This document shows, one piece after another, positions 37,101-45,379 of a stretch of 64,000 nt of DNA. The position numbers and the translations under genes were made by a program. The notes beneath the pieces were generated by a model that was given only the letters and a program-made list of their open reading frames with translations, made no database searches and had not been told where the DNA came from. Source of the stretch: Argopecten irradians (Eukaryota > Mollusca > Bivalvia > Pectinida > Pectinidae); NCBI RefSeq assembly GCF_041381155.1, contig NC_091142.1:4033778-4097777 (forward strand). Direction: 5' to 3'. Position 1 is the first letter of the stretch; every line of letters begins with the position of its first letter.

Positions 37101-40100
37101 ACACTTCTGTTCTTAAACTTTCATGGAGGTTTCAGGATTCCGAGAGTCCAATTGTGAAGCAAATCGTTTCAATCACAACCCATCACGAAGGTCATACACC
37201 GGTAGAAAACATACACTTAACGAATATTAACGAACTACGTATATCACTTCCAAATAAAGAATGGCTTAGACCAGGAGATACGTACATCGCAAGAGTGACA
37301 GCCTGTAACGAGGCAGGACTTTGTACTTCTGAGAAGTCAAATAGCCTTCCTATAGACCCAACTCCTCCTCATCTTGGGTGGAATCACTGAGCCGATGACC
37401 TGGTACTCTATAACTGAATCAAATATTACAGTATCAGCAATAAACATCACTTTATCTGGATTCATAGATGTGGAATCTGGTGTCAAGCTGTACCACGTGA
37501 CCGTTAGTGAGACATACAGCGGATCTGAGCTCAGTGACGGCGTTATTTCCTTTACACCATCAGGCTCTGGCATAGAAACCATCCAAGTCTTATTGAATGA
37601 CACAATCGATGCAGGACAGTTACTGATAATCACAGTTTGGGCTGAAAACTTTGCTGGACTTCAAAGTGAAGATGGTAAAGTGACAGTGACTGCTGTATCC
37701 TCAAGTCCTACTGATAAACACGGAGAACTGGAAATTCTAAAACATTCCTGTGATGTACATTATTGTAACAAGGATTGTACGTGTGCTGTTGTAGGACAAA
37801 AATGTCACGATGTTGACGTACCCACTGAGTGTGCCAGAGAGATAACACAAGTTCCTCCATATCACTGTATATTGATGTCATACATGGATCTGTAAATACC
37901 CCGATATCTGCGTCTTCAGCGTGTATATCTGCTCGCTGGACAATAAACGGGTCTGGTGTTGACGATATCATGCGATTCGAATGGAGCATAGGACAAAATA
38001 ATATGCCCGTTGGGACTGGAATATTTGATCCTCTGTATGAAAATCTGTGGTATGACATTGGAAAACAAACATCAATTGTTCATTGTTTGAGAGGTGAACG
38101 CTACCTTAAGCACGGAGCTAGTTATTTGGTCTACGTCAGAGTTTGGATATCTGCATCAGAGTTTATTGTGTTTACCTCATCTCCGATTGAAATTGATAAC
38201 ACCCCTCCATCTGTAAGGAAAGGTAGTTATATCAGAGAAAATGGCCGAGGGTCTTGTGACCGTGACCTTGACATTACCACGACACTGGATTCGTTGACTG
38301 CATGTTGGGGAAAAGTATTTAGTGACCATCAAAGTGGAATCGATTCATTCTTGGTGTCTCTGGGTACCATTCCAGGAGGTAAGATATTTAGGTCTCATAC
38401 AAAGTCAGTTGCTATCTTATTTGTCATTTCAAAAATGTCAATAAAATGATTATCTAAATAACCAAGCTGTTGCTTTATAGTAACCTATAATACATTACTT
38501 CTTCCCTCGTTGACTGTTTGATACATTGATAACTATTTTGAGCGAATTTTGCAATCACTGAACTTCTGCATCATTTGTTTTGACAGCTGATGACATCATA
38601 CCCATTGAAGACGTAGGTTTGAACACTTCAAAGTCCTGGTCTGACTTGACTTTATCTCCAGGAACAAAATATTACGTCACCGTCACGGCTACAAATCAAG
38701 ATCGGACTCCATAAAACGCTTGTATCGGATGGTGTATTGGTCGACCAAGAAAATCCCTATACAGGTGAAGTGTTTAATACAGCGAAGTTCTATAATTCAC
38801 ACTCTCAAAATTATCAAGATGTTGGAGTGTCGTTCCGGGGATTCGCAGACCGTCATTCAGCCATCAAAACGTTTCTTGTGGCTTTCGACAGGTCAGGAAA
38901 TGGTAGCCAAGAACTGTTAAAATTTGAAAGAATCGGTATACAGAATACAAACCGTTATACGGATATGAATCTTACAGATGGACATTGGTATAGATTTGCT
39001 GTGAAAGCATTGGATGCTGCGGGATTTGAAAGTGAAATAATATTTTCGCCTCAATTCATGTATGATTCTTCTACACCAACTGGATTTGCACCGTGCGAGT
39101 ACACGAATCTGTTTAACGAAACATTAGAATCAGAAAACGGAACTTTAGTTTGGACGAAACCGATAGTCAACAACACGCATCCATCTGTTTACAGAGTTCA
39201 TTTGGTATTTACTGAGATTGAGGACGGTGAATTGGTCGAAATTTCGTTTGAAGATCAAAGACATATGTATTCCATTCAATCTAATATGTTCGATACCAAT
39301 GAAGTTCATGCTTCGTTTCTGAGTTCGCCACTCTTTAACGACGACCGAAGCATTGTTTTACAAATGGGCAAAGTAAACACCAATGTAAAAGTACAGCTTA
39401 TGATAGATGTAAGTGACAACATCACACTTACAAACAACACCGACAATTCTGTGATTGTACGACAAGTTTCGCCATCAGAGCTTCATGTTACCGTCAACGT
39501 ACTCGACGAAGAAAGTGGAATCAAAAACATTTTTTGTAGGGGCAGGTTCCACACGCGGTGGGTTTCAGATCCATCCGTTAGTTATTGTGCCACGGTCATC
39601 AACACTCTTCACAGAGGCACTGCACGGACAGGAGGTACATATCACCGCCATTGCAGAAAACCACGCCGGAGATCGGAGTCACTTTCACGCCAGTCCTGTT
39701 ATTGTGGATCACACACCACCACAGATATCAAACACAAATATGACCATAAACTACAAACAAATATTGGAACAGACATTGAGCAAGGTCGGCCTTACTTGGG
39801 AGGTGACAGACGTAGAAAGTAAAATAACTCAATGTGCCTGTGCGATAGGTATGTCTATGTAATAATATTGATAAATATGGCATATCATGTGCATTAGTTT
39901 TCGTGTTTTATGACTATAAAATATATATTATAAAATTATAAAATCACACATAATAACTAAGTACCTATATCGATAAACATACGTGGATGTCTTAAATGTG
40001 AGTCAATGCATTTTTATTTCTTTTTCAGTGGATGACGACAACAGACCAATATATGACGGTATAGCTGTCTCACTCAAACAGTTTGTGACACCATTGCTTC

Positions 40101-40971
40101 CCCTTCCACATGGTTCAATGATATCCGCTCACATCACTTGCTACAATGATGCTAACATGAAAACATTGACTACTGTTGGACCGGTACTTATTTCTTATCT
40201 TCCTCCAGACGTGAAGGAAAGTGAAATATCCTTCGTAACAACAGCTGAGACATCGGCCGGAATTCCTGTCACCTGTCCGAGTTCACCATTAATGTTTTCC
40301 TGGGAAGGCATCGATGACGCATTTGGAATCAAAGGTTATTCATACCGTATCCTCCAGGGTGGCCAGATTTCAAAGGACTGGGAGGACACGAAGATGCGGA
40401 CCTCCGTATTGGTGGAGGACATCAGTCTCACAAACAACCGTCTGTACACTGTGGAGGTCATGGCCAGTAACTACGCTGGGTTTTATAGCAAAGCCATCAA
40501 CGCCTCTATTCTCGTCCTCGGACATGCTCCTACGCTCACAGGTAAGCGTAATGTTCTCGTCCCGAGAAAGGCTCATATATTACTGTAATGTAATATCTGC
40601 ATTTTGAAAAGGATTTAATAATATAACGATATAACGATATAGCGATGTAATGATAAGATATACATCTCAGGATATCTAGCCTTTGTTTTATATTAAATGT
40701 AGGTAAATTTCCACGGATCACAAGAACAGGCAAGACTTTAGATGTTTCATGGAATGACGTCTTTTTTGTACGACATGAGTTACAGCCTTCATACAGCGTC
40801 ACATTGGGGTCAGAAGAGGGTTTTATCGACATCATAAGTCGTAAACATTTACAAGACCAGCGATACGTGGTTGATGTCTCCTATACCGGAAATGACGTAT
40901 TTACCATCATAACATGTACATATATAACAGGGACATCAAACGTGTTTCGTGGGAGGGTGACTGTCTCATAG
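20581..40971 (+). CDS. Gene 3: giant secreted PLAT / EGF-like / FN3-like repeat protein, complete 21-exon copy
   Basis: Coding exons: 20581-20647, 21616-21851, 22593-22686, 23031-23150, 24878-24997, 25372-25509, 25976-26251, 26757-26874, 28784-29948, 30327-31520, 31722-33100, 33262-33961, 34152-34268, 34402-34712, 34830-34937, 35272-35428, 35801-35984, 36772-38378, 38587-39848, 40029-40541, 40703-40971. The product is about 3,370 residues: signal peptide, PLAT, three six-Cys modules, a two-Cys module, a linker and about 20 FN3-like repeats. No transmembrane segment precedes the stop, so it should be secreted. PLAT suggests lipid or surface binding, and the repeat tail suggests a matrix or recognition protein; this is inference. 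Exons 10, 11, 18 and 19 carry about 12 small frame breaks. Once allowed for, all splice phases agree. Confidence 0.8.
21616..21851 (+). CDS. Gene 3 exon 2: PLAT domain, first part
   Basis: Acceptor TTGTTTCAG, donor GTATGT. PLAT hallmarks: FNVKIKTGTRSHAGTSARV, VYLGNDF, VGRVNAITVYHDN, and HPGWDLEY. 236 nt, phase 1 to 0; the domain finishes in exon 3. Confidence 0.9.
21901..22078. mobile_element. MITE-like element in gene 3 intron 2
   Basis: Terminal inverted repeats: TGGGGTTGCTGATTTCGGCC at the left against CATGGCCAAAATCAGCCACC at the right (about 21 bp, few mismatches). Inside are further partly palindromic segments with ACAATGC and GCGCATTG motifs. Non-coding. The ORFs across it are chance. 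Confidence 0.65.
22593..22686 (+). CDS. Gene 3 exon 3: PLAT domain, last part
   Basis: Acceptor GATTTAG. Reads IEMWDIPALLKYTFVCNCWV then EKGDRRRR, the classic PLAT terminal strand with CNxW. Donor is GGTTCTA, a weak GT site where gene 4 has GTACAT. 94 nt, phase 0 to 1. Confidence 0.85.
23031..23150 (+). CDS. Gene 3 exon 4: first six-Cys EGF-like module
   Basis: Acceptor TTTTACAG, donor GTAAGT, 120 nt, phase 1 to 1. Six cysteines (ECYYYKAIAHC, VQCHIGRC, RCEDGY, NTC). Same pattern in genes 1 and 4. An EGF-like fold is the best guess from size and spacing. Confidence 0.85.
24878..24997 (+). CDS. Gene 3 exon 5: second six-Cys module
   Basis: Acceptor ATTGCAG, donor GTAAAT, 120 nt, phase 1 to 1. 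Motifs SCGRINDCSTTLC, DRWCTKC, GGRSC give six cysteines. Present in gene 4, absent in gene 1. Confidence 0.85.
25372..25509 (+). CDS. Gene 3 exon 6: third six-Cys module
   Basis: Acceptor TGTTTTAG, donor GTATGT, 138 nt, phase 1 to 1. Motifs RTCSWEDRWCWPGTC, RNCTCDSTDF, QAKCE give six cysteines and several Trp. Absent in gene 1. In gene 4 it is 9 nt longer and has lost cysteines. Confidence 0.8.
25976..26251 (+). CDS. Gene 3 exon 7: conserved two-Cys module
   Basis: 276 nt, phase 1 to 1, acceptor TTTAAAG, donor GTAAGT. Motifs PPEVITCRMKIIDQHNDER, HCSNQQDFYGNIQVK, HFVTDYAFGITDVHF. Found in all four copies, so it is a diagnostic module. I do not recognise the domain; alternating hydrophobic strands suggest a beta-sandwich. 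Confidence 0.85.
26757..26874 (+). CDS. Gene 3 exon 8: linker
   Basis: 118 nt, phase 1 to 2, between TTTCAG and GTAAGA. Encodes a polar, Asp/Asn/Lys-rich segment (IPIKEDPDSNNILTPVSFD) without cysteine. The counterpart in gene 4 is at 62475-62584. Confidence 0.75.
27125..27345. repeat. 16-bp minisatellite in gene 3 intron 8
   Basis: About 13 tandem units of TGTAAACTTTCGCGGG alternating with TGTAAACTTTCGGGGG, giving a 32-bp higher-order period. Units decay at the right end (TGTCAATTTTCGCGAT). Further TTTCGCG words continue to about 27520. Strongly strand-asymmetric: G-rich on the plus strand. The antisense ORF here (27070-27564) is repeat translation, not a gene. Confidence 0.85.
28784..29948 (+). 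CDS. Gene 3 exon 9: core FN3-like region
   Basis: 1165 nt, open throughout, phase 2 to 0, acceptor TTTTAG, donor GTAAGT. Motifs: LCLRYVIKGGGH, ELCYWYDNAPPEHC, FTGWDDPSPVPG, SSGIHTYVINMYEV, NPAMYAIVLEVTD, ICYSWTNKYYNDKFH, GITRFYYTLRR, HSGIHSVDWSLGT. High identity to the gene 2 and gene 4 copies makes this the best-conserved exon of the family. Several N-x-S/T sites fit an extracellular location. Confidence 0.9.
30327..31520 (+). CDS. Gene 3 exon 10: FN3-like repeats, one frame break
   Basis: Acceptor TTTCAG, donor GTAAAT. Starts with a Cys-rich stretch (ITCPDAVLTCYCPSVGVC), then DDSPPTPG, NWAGFFDHESGIKLYKVGLS and FYVTVVAYNNAMEPS, a textbook repeat of this family, followed by a Cys-containing repeat. 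At about 31331 AAGTT stands where AAGGTT is needed to continue into GPVLLDESPP. With that one base the exon is 1195 nt and the exit phase matches exon 11. Confidence 0.8.
31722..33100 (+). CDS. Gene 3 exon 11: FN3-like repeats, four frame breaks
   Basis: Acceptor TTTTCAG, donor GTGAGT. Readable segments: FYIEVYAFNNAGYYC, CVTWEGFEHHGGVSYEFGVG, YTFIANASVSIL, VSVYWDNDDFHQYVSHYEVEL, CDVIARWGIF. The frame changes near 31985, 32329-32348, 32685 (GGG for GGGG) and 32770 (TTTT for TTT). The changes cancel overall, so the exit phase still fits exon 12. Confidence 0.7.
33262..33961 (+). CDS. Gene 3 exon 12: Cys-containing segment and FN3-like repeat
   Basis: 700 nt, open, phase 0 to 1, acceptor TTTACAG, donor GTAAGA. 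Contains paired cysteines (FTCVELYC, SFTCDDNPPVC, GGFCPF, HYICAEI), then the repeat start DENPPEKGDV and VHWDGFKDFHGYKDLG. Confidence 0.85.
34067..34108. repeat. Poly-T tract followed by poly-G in gene 3 intron 12
   Basis: A run of about 35 T followed by seven G, 43 bp before the exon 13 acceptor. It may serve as an extended polypyrimidine tract or be a retroposed tail. Length is unreliable in most sequencing. Confidence 0.6.
34152..34268 (+). CDS. Gene 3 exon 13: end of an FN3-like repeat
   Basis: 117 nt, phase 1 to 1, acceptor TTTTAAAG, donor GTATGA. Encodes GSNPYGEDVVARKTIGHSNS then LHPGSTYYATVT, the closing strands of the repeat begun in exon 12. Confidence 0.8.
34402..34712 (+). CDS. 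Gene 3 exon 14: FN3-like repeat
   Basis: 311 nt, phase 1 to 0, acceptor TTTACAAG, donor GTGAGT. One nearly complete repeat: YDDTPPVRGSLHVGT, VHWTGFDDDDSGIDRIQVGI, DGHDYYAIIL. Confidence 0.85.
34830..34937 (+). CDS. Gene 3 exon 15: repeat junction
   Basis: 108 nt, phase 0 to 0, acceptor TTCATTCAG, donor GTAATG. Encodes VTNKAGLSVLSASESFV then DKSPPTKGTVQDG, joining two repeats. Too short for ordinary ORF detection. Confidence 0.8.
35272..35428 (+). CDS. Gene 3 exon 16: FN3-like repeat centre
   Basis: 157 nt, phase 0 to 1, acceptor TTTACAG, donor GTAAGA. Contains HWSGFSDPHSGVLYYTAGLG and TQPSEDDV, the best match to the family centre motif. Confidence 0.85.
35801..35984 (+). CDS. Gene 3 exon 17: end of a repeat and next start
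   Basis: 184 nt, phase 1 to 2, acceptor TTTGACAG, donor GTAAGT. Encodes GAQYFCTVQACNGAGLCTS then DTSPPVPGVVHVGIDGH. The pair of Cys around ACNGAGLC recurs in exon 18. Confidence 0.85.
36772..38378 (+). CDS. Gene 3 exon 18: long FN3-like exon, five frame breaks
   Basis: Acceptor TGGTACAG, donor GTAAGA. About five repeats: AQWFGFSDVESGIRRYEV, DPTPPILV with SWRFQDSESP, DPTPPHLG with LSGFIDVESGVKLYHVTVS, ARWTINGSGVDDIMRFEWS, DNTPPSVR with FSDHQSGIDSFLVSLG. Single extra bases are inferred at 36844 (CC), 36891 (TTT), 36958 (GG) and 37376 (GGG), and an extra GA at 37837-37842. Removing them gives a length whose exit phase matches exon 19. Confidence 0.75.
38587..39848 (+). CDS. Gene 3 exon 19: FN3-like repeats, two frame breaks
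   Basis: Acceptor TTTGACAG, donor GTATGT. Contains YYVTVTATNQD, SFRGFADRHSAIKTFLVAFD, HWYRFAVKALDAAGFES, a more diverged repeat, then VNVLDEESGIK, DHTPPQISNTN and TWEVTDVESK. Extra bases inferred at 38703 (C) and 39523-39527 (AAAAA for AAAA). Exit phase then fits exon 20. Confidence 0.75.
40029..40541 (+). CDS. Gene 3 exon 20: FN3-like repeat
   Basis: 513 nt, open, phase 1 to 1, acceptor TTTTTCAG, donor GTAAGC. Motifs FSWEGIDDAFGIKGYSYRI and LYTVEVMASNYAGFYSKAI, the last canonical repeat of the protein. Confidence 0.85.
40703..40971 (+). CDS. Gene 3 exon 21: C-terminal exon and stop
   Basis: Acceptor AAATGTAG. Encodes a final beta-rich segment (TLDVSWNDVFFVRHEL, YSVTLGSEEG, RYVVDVSYTGND) ending at a TAG at 40969-40971. 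No membrane anchor or GPI-like hydrophobic tail, so the mature product is released. Confidence 0.85.
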
Positions 40972-41108
40972 AACAGCTCGTGTGGTTTTGTGTATTATCT
41001 AAATTCTTTTATTTGATGATTAATGCCGTAAAACACTGCTTATAAAATTGATGGTCTTGATCATTTATGGAATGGCTTTAACCGCGTCCTGACACTACTT
41101 TGTACCAA

Positions 41109-41114
41109 AATAAA
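41109..41114 (+). terminator. Gene 3 polyadenylation signal
   Basis: AATAAA 138 bp after the stop, in a run of overlapping AATAAA/AAATAAAAT motifs. Another AATAAA lies at about 41203. Either could end the 3' UTR. Confidence 0.55.
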
Positions 41115-41365
41115 ATAAAATAAAAATTTACACTTCTATCTAATGAAAATTTTACCCTGCATTATGATTTTTTCTGAACTTTCATATATGTCGTTGCGCT
41201 TCAAATAAAGAAATATGATGATCTCTAATAAGCACTGTCTTTGTTTTAATTGGTTTCTACTTATGATAAACGTTTAAATATAAAATATAAATTTAAATTA
41301 TTTTACATCGATTGCGATACAAGTTTCGAACTTATACAAATCACTTTAGTTTTCACGACTGAAAG

Positions 41366-41460
41366 CGCACGAGGGGTCTTAGGGTGGGAGGAAACCGGAG
41401 TGCACGGAGGTAACCCACCTGATCGGGTAGTTGACCCCTGACCTTTTCACGTCCTTGCTG
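41366..41460. repeat. Dispersed repeat fragment
   Basis: Contains GGGAGGAAACCGGAGTGCAC and a following ACCTTTTCACGTCC. I recognise closely similar wording as a frequent repeat in bivalve sequences. No open frame. Confidence 0.4.
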
Positions 41461-43272
41461 GGTTGGCTTATCCAGTACACCACCCGATAGTAATATTTAT
41501 ATATTTGTACATTTATACAAATGTTGCTAAAAAGGTTTTGCCTTCAATTGTTATTGTGTAATCCACAGCTGAATTGATGGAATGTAAAAAAGAAAGATGA
41601 ATGGTAGTTAAAGTTAATAAAGTAACGCAAATATCATGAAAACTTTCTTAAGAAGTATGGAAAAAGACTATTTCTACTTGCACATGATCCTCGAAAACTG
41701 CACGGAAAATAGTGACATAAGATGAAGCAAACCACTTGATCCTTTTATATGACTGCTATATATCTTGATACACCGTGAATTAGGAATATTTATAAATATT
41801 AGAAAATTGAAATACATGGTAATTGGATACCAAAAAGGGAAAAAAAAAAAAAAAAATACTCTATGCTAGCAGGACATAAATTGTTTTTGTATCATTGATG
41901 GTAGATCTATTTTTTGTTATCCTAAATGATTTAAGAGCTATTTAAGAAGTGAAAACAAATCTGGCAGTTCATCACGGCGCTTGCTGATTGGATTGGTAAT
42001 TTATATTATATCGCTTAGTCCTATTTAGTCCTATTACTTTATGCTGTTTACCATAGATAACGATGTTTGATTTAACTGTATACCTTGTATACAATCAAAC
42101 CCCACACGGTCAGAACAGAGATTATACCCGGAGGTAAACCTCATTTTGTCGATTCAAACAAAATATTTTCAATAAACTAAAGCGTGTAATGGAGTGTAGG
42201 TAATATAAACACGAAGCAAAAACAATTCATAAACAATAGATAAGGACTTCCTTGATATTCGTGTTCAATAAGTAAACACTCAACAAATATTTGGAAATAC
42301 ATTATTTGTATATACTAAAATGAAAACAATGAATAATCCCGAAATTTCCAAAAGTAAAAGAAATAAATCGCAGAGCGGAAACTTACATAAGAAACTCAAT
42401 ATAAATCACCTTGGATACGGATAGGTCAAATCAAACCATCATACGTTTAGTTATTTCAGTATACATTCTAGAAATAAGTTGTGAATGTGCAAATGTAATA
42501 TTTGATAGCTATTCGGTTATTTGGTGAACTGTTTCAGTAGTTATTTAGTCGGTTAGTAGCTGTTGAAAGAACTTTAAACCTAATCATAAAATTAAACATA
42601 TTAATTAGTGTGTGCAAAAATTAAACGTGACCTGTTTTACTGCTACGAACATATTGTACGCTAATCAACAACTGTAAGATAGCATCTATTCAAACCGAAT
42701 ATCAGGTAATAGGCATTAAATTGGCATTCGTATATTTCAGTATGATTTTTTTATACTCATTATTATATATTTACATTGCCACTGCACAGTACCTTATGTT
42801 GCTACTTAGCCCACTGCATGATATTTTCCAATATTAAGATGGGCAGTTAGGCTATGGCGTACTTATCAGAGTTGAAAAGGTCACACAAATACTGGGTTTA
42901 AGTCAGTAAAATAATTCACTGCAAAAAAATGTTAAAATGTTCTTAAAATTGACCAATATGAAAATATTTTTTAATCAAAATATTTGAAAATATTGAAGTG
43001 TTGTATTTATCTTTGTATATCCGGTTTATTGATAAGGCTATTTTCATCTACTGCTATTGTTTAGTCGGTTATCCATGACAACATACCGGAAGTCAGTGGC
43101 GCACTGTATTTCTCGCTAAATTATAGGCTCTTCCATCGACTGCTAATTTTTCTCTATGCAGACGTATAAGTTTTATCTTCATGCTTTATCATTTTATATA
43201 TTTTCTTTTTATAAAACGATAATGACTACTTTAAATGTATATTGAAGCATTGTTTGTCATATCTTTGACATA

Positions 43273-43376
43273 CATTGGTGTGTAACATACATTGGGTGTT
43301 CTAGCATATCTATCATGGTGAGCTAATGTTCACCAGTGGATGTGATAGAACACCCAAGGTATGGTACACACCAATG
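43273..43376. mobile_element. Foldback element
   Basis: Arms of about 46 bp: CATTGGTGTGTAACATACAT onward, inverted at the right as far as GTACACACCAATG. The loop is about 10 bp. Non-coding MITE-like hairpin. Confidence 0.65.
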
Positions 43377-45379
43377 CTTAAATTTTTCTCTTAACTTAAT
43401 GACAGAACAATTATTAAGGACTCAGAGAAGTAAAAATCAATTTGGTTGGAAATTGTTGAAATACTAGATCCGAAGTATTTGTTTTTTCGTATGTTCATGT
43501 TTTGCAACAGAATGTAATTAAAACGAATGACTTATGGAAAACAATTGGAACAGCCGGCAAAAATGTAGTTCCTTCAGATATCATAAATAATGAGGACGTG
43601 GAATCATTAAAATATCAATTAAAAGTTTCATCATATTAACAAAATTAACCAGTTTGATGTTACATTGAGGTGCATATGTAGTAGCAGGCGTACAATTCTA
43701 GTCATGGATATGACCAGCCATCGCATGTGTATTTGTATGATAACATACAAATGTTCAAGCAATGTTTTGTGGAAATCTGCATGATAGCGTCTTCCATCAG
43801 AAAATGACTTTATTCTCAAAAAAATCGTGTGAAGCAAGTGCGCATGCGATGGCGAAAATGTGTACTTAACTAGAATTGGTCACTGACCAGTATCTCAATA
43901 TAACATCAAACTAGCTTTAATATATTGAAAGCATCAAAAGCAAAAGTGACACAATTATCCATTCAAGATTTAAAGCGAGAATTTTGTGCCAGTAGACCTT
44001 CTATGTAAAGTGTACTACGGATTTCGAAATTTTGGTTATGTATTTGTTATTTAGTACATTCTTACATAGTGTTTTTTACATAATGATAATGGCGGCACGG
44101 GAGTGTCTCGATATTTCATTTGGGTTATTTATATCTTCAGCATAAGTACACTGTGTGCAATTGCATTTTAGGGATCATACTGTTCCTGTATTTATCATTT
44201 AAAACCCCCAAGGTAAAGGATAATGATTTAAATGAAACTAGAACCGTTAATAACATAAAGGATTTTGATAAGCAGAAATATATATACTTATGGTTTTATC
44301 AATGATTTATCGATGTTGATCATATAAATCAGGCTTTTAGGAAACTTTAATTTATGTTTCTTTAAATACAAATTGAGATTAAGCAGTGTTGTTTGATCAG
44401 GCCTATCGAAGTGTTATAAATATCTATCAGCACTTCACCGATTTAATTCTGTAGACCAAGCGGCAATATATCAATACATTTCCATACATATCACGGCATT
44501 AAACTGTAAACCTGGATTTGAAAAGGTTTTGCGCGGTCATAAATTGGTAAAACATACTATGAAATAAAAGTTGTACCAAAAAAAAGAATGATGAGCGCAT
44601 TGTTGGCGAAAAAACATTTGTCATTTTTATCACCGCTACAATATTTACGTCTACACCATACCAATATCTCAAAAAATATCGCTATTCTTTCTTTAATACT
44701 ACATTTGCCGCTTGACGATTTTTCCCATTTATTTTTCAAATTGTATATTTTTCTTCTTTGAATCTTTAGCTTAGTTGTGACCATGGATATCAAAAATTTT
44801 CCCCCAAACTCCAATAGAGTTTCACCATTGTATTCGGTATTCCTCCAAATCCCTACATTCCAGTTTGCATTTAAAACGGAATAATGTTCAATATTTTAAG
44901 AAACCCCTATTTCATTACCATGAAAACATAAATGGCACCATTGAATTCGGCACCCCGTTGGTATAGATCAATTATACAACTTGATTAGACAGTATTTAAA
45001 TGTTGATCAAATGAATGAGACAACCAGAAATCGCGGCCATATTTGTAATCGATCGCAAAAATGTAATGTTCTTGCTCATTTACGTACCGGCCTTGATACT
45101 CATGTTAAGTGCTATTGCAGTTTGACAAATATTTTTTGAGAAATCACGCAGATTATACAATGTCTAAAGTATGACCATCATAAGCCAGGGAATAGTGGTC
45201 ATGTTTTTACTCCTTCACAAAAGCATATGTTTTCATAAAGTACGCACTCATCCAAAAGCTCAATTGAAGTTTGATCAAACTTTTTTTCAAATGCACGGAC
45301 AAAACCCACGGTGGTAAACGGCCGAAACTAAATAAAATCACTAAATCTGATACATTTAGAGCATTTTTAAGTAGGTATA

